Positions 50,483 through 58,882 of a DNA stretch of 64,000 nt are shown piece after piece. The DNA comes from Vibrio sp. RE86 (GTDB taxonomy: Bacteria; Pseudomonadota; Gammaproteobacteria; Enterobacterales; Vibrionaceae): NCBI RefSeq assembly GCF_013114545.1, contig NZ_VTXI01000012.1, positions 60,675-124,674 on the forward strand, given 5' to 3'. The position numbers were made by a program, and so were the translations under genes. The notes beneath the pieces are model-generated. The model saw only the letters and a list, made by a program, of their open reading frames with translations, was not told where the DNA came from and ran no database searches. The first letter of the stretch is position 1. Each line of letters opens with the position of its first letter.

Positions 50483-51367
50483 ATGATAAAAAAGCAACCA
50501 GGTAATAAGTATATTGGTGCACATGTTTCTGCTGCTGGTGGGGTTGATCAAGCTCCGCTTAGAGCAAGAGAGATAGGTGCGAACGCCTTTGCTTTGTTTA
50601 CTAAAAATCAGCGCCAATGGGTCGCAAAACCTTTAGAGGCAAAAACGATCAGTGCATTTAAAGCCAACTGTAAACTACTGGGCTTTAGTCCTGAACAGAT
50701 TCTGCCTCACGATTCCTATTTGATTAACTTAGGCGCACCAGAAGAAGAGAAGCTAGAGAAGTCCCGAGCGGCATTTATTGATGAAATGCAACGTTGCCAT
50801 CAACTAGGTCTAACACTGTTAAATTTTCATCCTGGTAGTCATTTAAAGAAGATTTCTGAGAAAGCGTGTTTAGCGCGAATTGCCGAATCGATTAATTTGG
50901 CACATCAAGTTGTTCCAGAAGTCATTGCGGTGATTGAAAATACGGCTGGGCAGGGCACTAACTTGGGGTGGCGATTTGAACACCTTGCTGAAATTATCGC
51001 GCAGGTCGAAGATAAATCTCGCGTTGGTGTATGTATTGATACTTGCCACACCTTTGCTGCGGGTTACGATTTAAGAACTTTTGACGCTTGTGATGCCACG
51101 TTTGCTGAGTTTGATCGCATCGTGGGGATGCAATATTTAAAGGCAATGCACATTAATGACTCAAAGATCGAGCTAGGCGGCAAAGTTGATAGGCACCATG
51201 CCTTAGGTAAAGGTGAGATTGGTTGGGATTGTTTTGAGTACATATCGAAAGACCCGAGATTTGATCATACCCCCCTGATTTTAGAGACAATTGAGTCAGA
51301 CCTTTGGCAAGATGAAATTGCAAAAATGAGAAAATTCCACCTAGAAGCATTGGCAGTCAATGTCTAG
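50483..51367 (+). CDS. nfo: Endonuclease IV (Nfo)
   Basis: An AP endonuclease of base-excision repair with three zinc ions. Seen (294 residues): [63 protein letters not shown] and ETI, the full set of TIM-barrel metal ligands. The length is close to E. coli (285). The ribosome site is weak (AATAGGTG). It is divergent from grcA. With ung 300 bp on, the pair handles uracil and abasic sites. Confidence 0.96.
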   Translation: MIKKQPGNKYIGAHVSAAGGVDQAPLRAREIGANAFALFTKNQRQWVAKPLEAKTISAFKANCKLLGFSPEQILPHDSYLINLGAPEEEKLEKSRAAFIDEMQRCHQLGLTLLNFHPGSHLKKISEKACLARIAESINLAHQVVPEVIAVIENTAGQGTNLGWRFEHLAEIIAQVEDKSRVGVCIDTCHTFAAGYDLRTFDACDATFAEFDRIVGMQYLKAMHINDSKIELGGKVDRHHALGKGEIGWDCFEYISKDPRFDHTPLILETIESDLWQDEIAKMRKFHLEALAVNV

Positions 51368-51431
51368 TTTGTAAGATCTGGCATTAATTTTTCATGTCCT
51401 TATATGTATTCGCACTATGAGGACATGAATT

Positions 51432-51557
51432 ATGCCGTTTACTCACACTTATCCCTCAGTACGCACTGCTCGTTTCCCTACACCTAATCGCCACATTACC
51501 GGGCAGGGTCACTATCGAACGCCACAAAAGCAGACAAGTAACCTCAAGGCATCTTAA
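51432..51557 (+). CDS. Probable 41-residue small protein, unknown function
   Basis: An ATG at 51432 opens 41 codons to TAA, nine nt after GAGGA (51418-51422). The product, starting MPFTHTYPSVRTARFPTPN, is basic and rich in Thr, Pro, His and Arg, with no membrane segment or family I recognise. It lies alone in the 303-bp nfo-ung gap, followed by a hairpin (AACACC...GGTGTT, about 51580-51604). The good ribosome site and isolation support a real gene. A leader peptide or chance ORF remains possible. Confidence 0.45.
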   Translation: MPFTHTYPSVRTARFPTPNRHITGQGHYRTPQKQTSNLKAS

Positions 51558-51670
51558 TCGTCTACGTGAAAAACATTGAGAACACCCCATGCTCATGTGG
51601 TGTTGACCCCTTTGCTCCTTTAAGGTTATTTGCGACAATCGTTTTGCATACACAGTAAAGGAACGAAATT

Positions 51671-52360
51671 ATGGCAACGCCACTGACTTGGCATGATGTG
51701 ATCGAGGCAGAAAAGCAGCAAGAGTATTTTAAGCAGACTCTGTCGTTTGTCGAAGCTGAACGAGCTGCGGGTAAGGTCGTTTTTCCGCCTCAGTCAGAAG
51801 TCTTCAATGCTTTTAAGGCAACTGAGTTTGAAGACGTTAAAGTGGTGATCATCGGTCAAGATCCTTACCACGGTCCGAACCAAGCTCATGGTCTCTGCTT
51901 TTCTGTCTTGCCTGGAATTAAAACGCCTCCGTCTCTGAAAAATATGTATAAAGAGCTCGCTCAAGATATAGAGGGCTTCGAGATCCCACAGCATGGCTAT
52001 CTACAAAGTTGGGCGGAGCAAGGTGTCCTGTTATTGAATACGGTATTGACTGTAGAGCAGGGTAAAGCACACTCTCATGCGAAGAGTGGCTGGGAGACGT
52101 TTACTGATCGCCTTATTGAAGCGGTCAATGCGCATCAGTCAGGTGTTGTCTTCTTATTATGGGGCGCACACGCGCAGAAGAAAGGTCGCATGATTGATCG
52201 CTCCAAACATCACGTTTTAGCCGGCCCACACCCGTCACCACTCTCTGCACATAGAGGCTTTTTTGGATGTCGTCACTTTTCCCAAACCAATCAACTATTG
52301 ATTGAACAAGGAAAAGCTCCAATTGAGTGGACGTTACCTTTAACGGTTGAGTTACCTTAA
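51671..52360 (+). CDS. ung: Uracil-DNA glycosylase (Ung)
   Basis: Excises uracil from DNA. Seen (229 residues): the water-activating loop GQDPYHG with D64, the LLNTVLTVE segment, and the DNA-intercalation loop [17 protein letters not shown]. Length and D64 numbering agree with E. coli. AAAGGAACGAAATT precedes the ATG. It is in the same orientation as nfo. Confidence 0.97.
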   Translation: MATPLTWHDVIEAEKQQEYFKQTLSFVEAERAAGKVVFPPQSEVFNAFKATEFEDVKVVIIGQDPYHGPNQAHGLCFSVLPGIKTPPSLKNMYKELAQDIEGFEIPQHGYLQSWAEQGVLLLNTVLTVEQGKAHSHAKSGWETFTDRLIEAVNAHQSGVVFLLWGAHAQKKGRMIDRSKHHVLAGPHPSPLSAHRGFFGCRHFSQTNQLLIEQGKAPIEWTLPLTVELP

Positions 52361-52449
52361 TAATGTTTGTTTAAAATTCGAACAGGATCAAAGCGTCTCT
52401 ATATGCCATCTAATACACTTATAAAAAGTAAGTGTTAAGGAGAGGTGCT

Positions 52450-53001
52450 ATGATGGTTGAAAGGATCAAACGAGAACACGGCTACATGGTGAGGTTACTG
52501 GCGATATTACGTCATAAGCTCAATATGTTAAAAGAGGAGCGGAGCGTTAATTACGCTGTGTTGAGGGAAGTGGTGGATTATCTCGCTCATCACTCTGAGA
52601 AAATTCATCACCCAAAAGAAGACATCTTGTATAACTATTACCTAGAGCACTACGGTGAGAGTGCAACTATTGATAACCTTGAGGCCGAACATCGCGCTTT
52701 ATCAGAGAAGACTCATAATTTTCTCAATACGGTAGATATGGTTTTGCAAGATGCGGTGGTCCCGCATGATATTTTTGTCGAGCAATTAGCGTCTTTTCTT
52801 GATGCTCAGAAAAAGCACCTAGAGATGGAAGAGAAGCAGGTTTTCCCTCATTTACTTACCACGTTTACCACGCATGACTGGCAGGCAGTAGAGCAACAGT
52901 GGAGCGTTTGTGAAGATGATCCCTTATTCGGTTCTACCATTGCTGAACAATATCAACAACTCGCTGATCGCATTCACCAAAATGAACATGAGTGTATATA
53001 G
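52450..53001 (+). CDS. Hemerythrin-domain protein
   Basis: A 183-residue all-helical protein of the hemerythrin HHE family; such proteins carry a di-iron site for oxygen, NO or redox sensing, or stabilise iron. Seen: REHGYMVRLL, HHSEKIHHPKED, EAEHRALSEKTHNF and KHLEMEEKQVFPHL, spaced as the His/Glu ligands of a four-helix bundle. AAGGAGAGG fits the ATG at 52450. No partner domain is present and the function is unassigned. Confidence 0.85.
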   Translation: MMVERIKREHGYMVRLLAILRHKLNMLKEERSVNYAVLREVVDYLAHHSEKIHHPKEDILYNYYLEHYGESATIDNLEAEHRALSEKTHNFLNTVDMVLQDAVVPHDIFVEQLASFLDAQKKHLEMEEKQVFPHLLTTFTTHDWQAVEQQWSVCEDDPLFGSTIAEQYQQLADRIHQNEHECI

Positions 53002-53027
53002 CCGTTTTGTTCAGTGAGTAGATAAAG

Positions 53028-53053
53028 AAAAAGAGGCTCAATGCCTCTTTTTA
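53028..53053. terminator. Bidirectional intrinsic terminator
   Basis: AAAAAGAGGC and GCCTCTTTTT pair around TCAAT between the convergent hemerythrin and DUF3545 genes. Confidence 0.9.
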
Positions 53054-53054
53054 C

Positions 53055-53237
53055 TTAGTATTCGACGGTAGTTAAATCATCAAAGCCGATATCCATATCC
53101 ATCAACTCTTTTTGTAGGCGTTGGCGGTCTTTAATTGCCTCAATTTCACGCCATTTACGTTTCATTGGTTTTGAGCGACTCGCCTTTCCTTTTGGTAAGT
53201 CCTGTTCAAAAATTTCTTCAAAGTTTAAGCCTTCCAT
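53055..53237 (-). CDS. DUF3545 family small protein
   Basis: A 60-residue soluble, strongly charged protein. Seen: MEGLNFEEIFE at the start, a basic middle SKPMKRKWREIEAIKDRQRLQKEL likely helical, and an acidic end MDIGFDDLTTVEY. It matches my memory of the DUF3545 family common in Vibrio and relatives; function unknown. AGAGGTAGCTT precedes the ATG. Confidence 0.75.
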   Translation of the reverse strand: MEGLNFEEIFEQDLPKGKASRSKPMKRKWREIEAIKDRQRLQKELMDMDIGFDDLTTVEY

Positions 53238-53946
53238 AAGCTACCTCTTTTATGATTTTGAAGCCCTCAGCCTAGGGCCACTTTTTAATACCATATCTAA
53301 AACTAACGTAACTTTGATTCGTTTCTCATTTGTTACGTTTCAATGAAGTTTTTGCGCATATTGTGCGTGAGAGTCACAAAAAGACAGAATGAAGTGGTGT
53401 TTTTTTGAACGGTTGAACTGACGAAAACGATTAAATTGAGTATTCCCGATTGTTAATTCAATGTGTGAATTTTAAAGCTGAGTTCACTTATGCAACCCAA
53501 TGTCTAACTTTTAAGAATGCGTCGCTTTGCTTTACCGTCTATTGTTTTTAATGCATTGCTTGAAGCCTTACATTGTAAGGACTTGAGTTTTTTCTTCTCA
53601 GACGCTGTGTCTAATTCTGATAAGAACTGGGTTGTTAAGTGATTTTGTCTGGTTTGTTTTCTTTTTGTTGTTAGGATGCGTGCCTTGCTGTTAATTGTTA
53701 GTGACTATCTAGTGAAATATAACAATGAAGTGAGTTAAATTGCATATTGATTTTTGCCCATCTTCACTGCATTATCCGCCCGTCAAAAAATACGCTGACA
53801 CGTAAAATGGAAGCACGAAGCGAGTTTTACAGGTCTAAACTGCATAGAAAAATACAACCAAGACTAAGCAACCTTGACACTTAGTTAAGCAGTTAGATGG
53901 ATGGCTTGGAAGCATAGGTTAGCGAACACTCAATCATGAGGATCTT
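53238..53946. other. 709-bp region upstream of the AGCS symporter gene
   Basis: AT-rich and without a credible ORF on either strand. It holds a 7-bp dyad CCTTACA-T-TGTAAGG (53566-53580) and a possible promoter TTGATT-17-CATTAT (53747-53775). The last 170 nt before the symporter gene would form a leader. I looked for a glycine riboswitch, found upstream of such symporters in V. cholerae, and saw none of its conserved cores. Confidence 0.5.
53747..53775 (+). promoter_or_regulatory. Possible promoter of the AGCS symporter gene
   Basis: TTGATT (53747-53752), 17-bp spacer, CATTAT (53770-53775). It predicts a 5' leader of about 165 nt. Confidence 0.35.
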
Positions 53947-55377
53947 ATGACAGACTTAATTAACTTAATGAACGACCTTCTATGGGGTTCAATTCTTGTT
54001 TATCTTCTAGTCGGTGTTGGAATCTACTTTACGGTCCGTTTGGGCTTTATTCAGTTCCGTCACTTCGGCCACATGTTCTCTGTTTTGAAGAACAGCCGTA
54101 AAGCAGACAAAGCTGGTATCTCTTCTTTCCAAGCACTTTGTACTAGTTTAGCTGCTCGTGTTGGTACTGGTAACATGGCAGGTGTAGCCGTTGCTCTTAC
54201 TGCTGGTGGTCCAGGCGCTATTTTCTGGATGTGGCTAATTGCTATGCTAGGTATGGCGACATCATTTGCTGAAAGTACGCTAGCGCAGCTATACAAAACG
54301 AAAGATGACGACGGTAACTACCGTGGTGGTCCAGCATACTACATGGAAAAAGGTCTAGGCATGCGTTGGATGGGTGTACTGTTCTCAGTATTCCTGATCA
54401 TTGCTTTCGGTCTTGTTTTCAATGCAGTACAAGCTAACTCAATTGCCGGTGCGATGAACACGGCATTTGGTTGGGATAAGCTATACGTCGGTATTGCTGT
54501 TGTTGTGCTTTCTGCTGTGGTTATCTTCGGTGGTATTAAACGTATCGCACGTGTTGCGGAGCTGATTGTTCCTGTAATGGCATTGCTTTACCTTCTTCTT
54601 GCTATTGGCGTAATGCTAATGAATATCGAGAAGCTACCTGATGTTCTAGTTCTTATCTTCAAGAGTGCCTTCGGTCTACAAGAAGCAGCAGCAGGTGGTC
54701 TAGGCTACGCAATCGCACAAGCTATGATCAACGGTATCAAACGCGGTCTGTTCTCGAACGAAGCTGGTATGGGTTCTGCGCCAAACGCGGCGGCATCAGC
54801 AACACCTTACCCACCGCACCCAGCATCTCAAGGTTACGTGCAGATGCTAGGTGTATTCATGGACACTATCGTTATCTGTTCTGCAACGGTTGCGATTATC
54901 TTAATGTCTGGTGAGTATGTACCTCACGGTGAAGTAACAGGTATCGAGCTGACTCAGAACGCACTAAGTTCTCAAGTAGGTGATTGGGGTGGTATCTTTG
55001 TAGCAGTAGCGATTTTCTTCTTCGCATTTACTTCTATCATTGCCAACTACTCTTACGCTGAGACAAACCTTATCTTCCTTGAGCACAACCACAAAGCAGG
55101 TCTAGGTCTGTTCCGTATCATCGTGCTAGGTATGGTTATGTTTGGTGCGCTAGCGTCACTACCAGTCGTTTGGTCTTTAGCTGACGTTTCAATGGGTCTA
55201 ATGGCGATTGTTAACTTGGTAGCGATTCTTCTTCTATCAGGCATCGTGATTAAGCTTGCGAAAGACTACAACCGCCAGCTTGCTGAAGGTAAAGTACCAA
55301 CGTTTGACTCAAACGACTTCCCTGAACTGAAATCTCAGTTGGAAGATGGTATCTGGGATCAAACTAAGAAAGATTAA
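53947..55377 (+). CDS. Alanine/glycine:cation symporter family protein (AGCS)
   Basis: A sodium-coupled amino-acid symporter of the inner membrane, AGCS/AlsT family, 476 residues. Seen: about ten membrane segments, the signature ALCTSLAARVGTGNMAGVA near residues 62-81, NGIKRGLFSNEAGMGSAPNAAA in the middle, and a soluble C-terminal tail. Substrate is probably alanine or glycine. The ATG follows GAGGATCTT. It stands alone, with a long upstream region and its own terminator. Confidence 0.93.
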   Translation: MTDLINLMNDLLWGSILVYLLVGVGIYFTVRLGFIQFRHFGHMFSVLKNSRKADKAGISSFQALCTSLAARVGTGNMAGVAVALTAGGPGAIFWMWLIAMLGMATSFAESTLAQLYKTKDDDGNYRGGPAYYMEKGLGMRWMGVLFSVFLIIAFGLVFNAVQANSIAGAMNTAFGWDKLYVGIAVVVLSAVVIFGGIKRIARVAELIVPVMALLYLLLAIGVMLMNIEKLPDVLVLIFKSAFGLQEAAAGGLGYAIAQAMINGIKRGLFSNEAGMGSAPNAAASATPYPPHPASQGYVQMLGVFMDTIVICSATVAIILMSGEYVPHGEVTGIELTQNALSSQVGDWGGIFVAVAIFFFAFTSIIANYSYAETNLIFLEHNHKAGLGLFRIIVLGMVMFGALASLPVVWSLADVSMGLMAIVNLVAILLLSGIVIKLAKDYNRQLAEGKVPTFDSNDFPELKSQLEDGIWDQTKKD

Positions 55378-55412
55378 TCTCGTACTATAGAGTTTATCTA
55401 TTAGAACGATTC

Positions 55413-55446
55413 AAAAAGCCATGCAGACAATGCATGGCTTTTTTTG
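55413..55446 (+). terminator. Intrinsic terminator after the AGCS symporter gene
   Basis: AAAAAGCCATGCA and TGCATGGCTTTTT form a 13-bp stem around GACAA, with extra T residues after it. Confidence 0.94.
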
Positions 55447-55489
55447 TACCCTAAACTCAATAAAACTGATAAATGGAAAGTGTAAAGTC

Positions 55490-56263
55490 ATGTTGATCGT
55501 TGTTTCCCCTGCGAAAACCCTAGATTACGAATCGCCATTGGCGACAGAAAGGTTCACTCAACCTGAGTTAGTTGAGTATTCAAAAGAGCTGATTGAAGTT
55601 TGCCGTAAACTCACGCCTGCTGATGTATCAAGCCTAATGAAGGTGAGTGACAAAATTGCCGATTTGAATGTGGGCCGTTTTCAAGAGTGGAGCGAAACCT
55701 TCACCACTGACAATTCACGTCAAGCGATTCTGGCATTTAAAGGTGACGTCTATACTGGGTTAGATGCTCAATCCCTCTCAGATGATGATTTTGAATATGC
55801 TCAAGCGCATTTACGCATGCTGTCAGGTCTTTATGGCCTATTGAAGCCGCTTGACTTAATGCAGCCGTACCGTCTTGAGATGGGCACCAAGCTTGCTAAT
55901 GACAAAGGAACGAATCTGTATCAGTTCTGGGGAAATGTCATCACAGATAAGTTGAATCAAGCCATTGCGGCTCAAGGTGACAATGTACTTATCAACCTTG
56001 CATCGAATGAATACTTCAAAGCTGTCAAACCAAAAGCACTGGATGCTCAGGTGATTACCCCTATCTTCAAAGATTGTAAGAATGGCCAATATAAGGTGAT
56101 CAGTTTCTACGCTAAGAAAGCGCGCGGCATGATGGCTCGTTACATCATTGAGAATCGTATCGCTAGCGTAGCCGATCTGACTAAGTTCGATACCGCGGGC
56201 TACTACTTTGTTGAAGAAGAATCTACGCCGACTGATTTAGTCTTCAAGCGCGAAGAGCAGTAG
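55490..56263 (+). CDS. yaaA: Peroxide stress protein YaaA
   Basis: A cytosolic DNA-binding protein that limits free iron and DNA damage during peroxide stress in E. coli. Seen (257 residues): [58 protein letters not shown], and [16 protein letters not shown] use the ATG at 55490, the E. coli start; the frame is open upstream through the terminator. It is followed closely by a DUF5363 ORF. Confidence 0.96.
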   Translation: MLIVVSPAKTLDYESPLATERFTQPELVEYSKELIEVCRKLTPADVSSLMKVSDKIADLNVGRFQEWSETFTTDNSRQAILAFKGDVYTGLDAQSLSDDDFEYAQAHLRMLSGLYGLLKPLDLMQPYRLEMGTKLANDKGTNLYQFWGNVITDKLNQAIAAQGDNVLINLASNEYFKAVKPKALDAQVITPIFKDCKNGQYKVISFYAKKARGMMARYIIENRIASVADLTKFDTAGYYFVEEESTPTDLVFKREEQ

Positions 56264-56280
56264 GTCTTAAGGAGCAGGGG

Positions 56281-56439
56281 ATGTTTGGATGGTTAAAACA
56301 GCTTATTGTCCGTTACGATGCGTGGTGTGCATCAATGGGCCTTACGCCGGAAAACAAGCGCAGCTGCGTACCTTATCGTCGAGATCCTGCTCATGATGTT
56401 GATAACTCATCACCACAATCCAATAAGGCGCGCGATTAG
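56281..56439 (+). CDS. DUF5363 family small protein
   Basis: A 52-residue protein beginning MFGWLKQLIVRYDAWC and containing GLTPENKRSCVPYRRDP. It resembles the small DUF5363 proteins of Vibrio, of unknown function, from memory. AAGGAG (56269-56274) precedes the ATG, a strong site. The stop TAG shares its G with the GTG start of the next gene, so the two are coupled. The gene's last codons form one arm of a terminator-like hairpin. Confidence 0.78.
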   Translation: MFGWLKQLIVRYDAWCASMGLTPENKRSCVPYRRDPAHDVDNSSPQSNKARD

Positions 56440-56450
56440 TGCGCCTTTTT
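56425..56450 (+). terminator. Terminator-like hairpin spanning the tatD-family start codon
   Basis: AAGGCGC (56425-56431) and GCGCCTT (56441-56447) pair around a 9-nt loop that contains the DUF5363 stop and the first two bases of the GTG start. The T-run that ends the hairpin is codons 3-4 of the next gene. It looks like an intrinsic terminator and may act as an attenuator opened by ribosomes finishing DUF5363. Confidence 0.6.
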
Positions 56451-57212
56451 GATACTCACTGCCACTTCGACTTTGAGGTCTTTTCACAAGACTTTGAAGC
56501 TCAGTTAACTCAGGCGCATGATTCTGGCGTTGAACGTTTTGTCATTCCGTCTATCGGTCTATCGAATTGGCAAACCGTTTCTATGCTCTCTTCTCAATAC
56601 ACTTCTATCTATCATGCGCTTGGCTTGCACCCATACTTTCTGAACGCGCAAAGTGAAGATCATCTGCCTATATTAGAAGAGAAATTGGCAGAAAGAAGCA
56701 TGAAGTGTGTTGCGGTCGGGGAGTGCGGTCTAGATGCGATGATCGATGTCCCTGCAGAGCTTCAAGAACATCTGTTTTTGGCTCAAATTGAGTTGGCAAA
56801 AAGATATAAACTTCCTCTCATTTTACACGCCAGAAAGACTCATAACCGGCTGCTTCAATTGTTAAAAGAAGCCCGTTTTAATAACGGTGGAGTGTTACAT
56901 GGTTTCGCAGGAAGCTATCAACAAGCGATGCAGTTTGTTGAGATGGGTTTTTACATCGGTGTCGGTGGTGTAATCACATATCCAAGAGCCAATAAAACTC
57001 GTCAAGCCGTTACTCAGATCCCGTTGAAAAACCTTGTGCTAGAGACTGATGCGCCTGACATGCCACTTAACGGACATCAAGGCAAGAGCAATCATCCTAA
57101 AATGATAGGTGAGATCTTGTCCTGCCTCGCAAGCTTAAAACAAGAGTCAGAGCAAACGATTGCTGAAAACGTTTGGAATAATAGCAATTTGGCGTTCGGT
57201 ATTTGTGAATAA
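56439..57212 (+). CDS. TatD family hydrolase (YjjV-like)
   Basis: A metal-dependent TIM-barrel hydrolase, 257 residues; TatD relatives act as 3'-5' DNA/RNA exonucleases. Seen: HCHFDF near the N-terminus, VGECGLD, LILHARKTH, HGFAGS and ETDAPDMP, giving the full set of metal ligands. The GTG at 56439 is required because MRLFDTHCHFDF is the family start. There is no independent ribosome site and the codon lies in a hairpin, so synthesis probably depends on the DUF5363 gene. Confidence 0.93.
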   Translation: MRLFDTHCHFDFEVFSQDFEAQLTQAHDSGVERFVIPSIGLSNWQTVSMLSSQYTSIYHALGLHPYFLNAQSEDHLPILEEKLAERSMKCVAVGECGLDAMIDVPAELQEHLFLAQIELAKRYKLPLILHARKTHNRLLQLLKEARFNNGGVLHGFAGSYQQAMQFVEMGFYIGVGGVITYPRANKTRQAVTQIPLKNLVLETDAPDMPLNGHQGKSNHPKMIGEILSCLASLKQESEQTIAENVWNNSNLAFGICE

Positions 57213-57256
57213 ATTCTAAATAAAATGTTCTATTGATGATTATAAGCCTGCTGAAT

Positions 57257-57272
57257 GGTGATCAACTTCACG
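57257..57272. promoter_or_regulatory. CRP-like site upstream of nupC
   Basis: GGTGATCAACTTCACG matches eight of ten positions of TGTGA-N6-TCACA. It is centred about 94 bp upstream of the predicted nupC start of transcription, a place where CRP/CytR control is known for nucleoside genes. Confidence 0.5.
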
Positions 57273-57345
57273 TTACTGAGTGAACGCATGATGAATCTTA
57301 TTAGAAAGTGTGAGGATGCCATTACTTTATCATTGGCCGGATGAG

Positions 57346-57351
57346 TATAAT
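57346..57351 (+). promoter_or_regulatory. -10 element of nupC
   Basis: TATAAT, 67 bp before the nupC ATG. No good -35 box is present, consistent with an activator-dependent promoter. Confidence 0.6.
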
Positions 57352-57417
57352 TGCGTCCGCTTTTGAGCTCCATTTTTGTAACACGCCAACAAATAACATA
57401 TAAGGAAGTCATAAACT

Positions 57418-58680
57418 ATGAGCCTGTTTATGAGCCTAGTCGGTATGGCAGTATTGCTAGGAATAGCACTACTACTGTCTGATAACCGCAAAGCTATCAA
57501 TCTAAGAACTGTGGGTGGCGCATTCGCTATTCAATTTATCATCGGTGGTTTCGTTCTTTACGTACCATGGGGTCGTGACCTTCTAGCAGGTTTCTCTGCT
57601 GGTGTTGCTAACGTGATCGACTACGGTAAAGACGGTACTGGTTTCCTATTCGGCAGCCTAGTTAACTTCTCTGTTGACGGTATCGGTTTCATCTTTGCAT
57701 TCCAAGTACTACCAACACTAATCTTCTTCTCTGCACTTATCTCTGTACTTTACTACATCGGTGTTATGCAGTGGGTTATCAAGATTCTTGGTGGTGGTCT
57801 ACAAAAAGCACTAGGTACTTCACGTGCCGAGTCTATGTCTGCAGCAGCTAACATTTTCGTAGGTCAAACTGAAGCACCTCTAGTGGTTCGTCCGTTTGTT
57901 CCTAAAATGACAAACTCTGAGCTATTTGCAGTAATGTGTGGTGGTCTTGCGTCTGTTGCTGGTGGTGTACTAGCAGGTTACGCATCTATGGGTGTACCTC
58001 TAGAGTACCTTGTAGCAGCATCATTCATGGCAGCTCCAGGTGGTCTACTATTCGCTAAGATCATCAAGCCTGAAACTGACCAGCCAGACGAAGAGCTAGG
58101 CGGTGACATCGATGGCGGCGACGACAAGCCTGCTAACGTTATCGACGCAGCAGCTGGCGGTGCATCAGTTGGTCTACAACTAGCACTAAATGTTGGTGCA
58201 ATGCTACTAGCATTCATCGGTCTTATCGCTCTTATCAACGGTATCCTAGGTGGTATCGGTGGTTGGTTCGGTATGGACAACCTTACTCTAGAACTAATTC
58301 TAGGTTACATCTTCGCGCCTCTAGCATTCCTAATCGGTGTGCCATGGGAAGAAGCAACTCTAGCTGGCTCATTCATCGGTCAGAAAACAGTTGTTAACGA
58401 ATTCGTAGCTTACCTAAACTTCGTACCATACGTTGGTGAGAACGCTATTGTTGTTCCAGCAACTGGCGAAGTAATGTCTGAGAAGACAACAGCAATTATC
58501 TCGTTCGCTCTATGTGGTTTCGCAAACCTTTCTTCTATCGCGATTCTACTAGGTGGTCTAGGTGGTCTAGCTCCAAACCGTCGTCAAGACATCGCTCGTA
58601 TGGGTGTTAAAGCGGTTGTAGCTGGTACACTATCTAACCTAATGGCGGCGACAATCGCTGGCTTCTTCCTATCTTTCTAA
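57418..58680 (+). CDS. nupC: NupC family concentrative nucleoside transporter
   Basis: A proton- or sodium-coupled nucleoside importer of the CNT family in the inner membrane, 420 residues. Seen: FQVLPTLIFFSALISVLYY, the core QTEAPLVVRPF, SFMAAPGGLLFAKI, an acidic cytoplasmic loop (about 224-240), and ETVNEF-like QKTVVNEFVAYLNF. About eight to ten membrane segments. AAGGAAGTC precedes the ATG. The deo genes begin 735 bp downstream, so import and catabolism are neighbours. Confidence 0.94.
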   Translation: MSLFMSLVGMAVLLGIALLLSDNRKAINLRTVGGAFAIQFIIGGFVLYVPWGRDLLAGFSAGVANVIDYGKDGTGFLFGSLVNFSVDGIGFIFAFQVLPTLIFFSALISVLYYIGVMQWVIKILGGGLQKALGTSRAESMSAAANIFVGQTEAPLVVRPFVPKMTNSELFAVMCGGLASVAGGVLAGYASMGVPLEYLVAASFMAAPGGLLFAKIIKPETDQPDEELGGDIDGGDDKPANVIDAAAGGASVGLQLALNVGAMLLAFIGLIALINGILGGIGGWFGMDNLTLELILGYIFAPLAFLIGVPWEEATLAGSFIGQKTVVNEFVAYLNFVPYVGENAIVVPATGEVMSEKTTAIISFALCGFANLSSIAILLGGLGGLAPNRRQDIARMGVKAVVAGTLSNLMAATIAGFFLSF

Positions 58681-58717
58681 TTGATTAAGTAGATAGATTA
58701 TATAGACGCCGTTTTAC

Positions 58718-58766
58718 AAAGCCCCGTAGTTGCATAGCTTGCTATGTACTACGGGGCTTTTTCGTT
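58718..58766 (+). terminator. Intrinsic terminator after nupC
   Basis: AAAGCCCCGTAGT with ACTACGGGGCTTT, plus inner CATAGC with GCTATG, form a long nearly perfect stem followed by TTTTCGTTTTT. Confidence 0.95.
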
Positions 58767-58779
58767 TTTCTTTCGTCGT

Positions 58780-58882
58780 CATTTTCCGCTAACTGCGTTA
58801 ACTGCGAATATTCACCCCAATCATTTAGTGGAATTAAACTCGTGGGGACTCATATTCTTGTTGCCTTGTTAGCGAACAAATG
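58780..58882. repeat. ERIC-like imperfect palindrome (element 2, nupC-deoC)
   Basis: Outer arms CGCTAAC (58787-58793) and GTTAGCG (58868-58874), extended by CATTTT/AAATG; inner CCCC (58815-58818) with GGGG (58844-58847). TGCGTTAACTGCG and TTGTTGCCTTG are shared with element 3. It is more degenerate than elements 1 and 3. Confidence 0.55.

Noticed and set aside
53776..53946. Glycine riboswitch before the AGCS symporter gene
   Set aside because: Expected from V. cholerae, but none of the conserved aptamer cores can be found in the leader.
58787..58874. Integron attC-like site (CGCTAAC ... GTTAGCG)
   Set aside because: The outer arms resemble attC ends, but the inner structure and shared words fit ERIC; no gene cassette or further attC copies are nearby.
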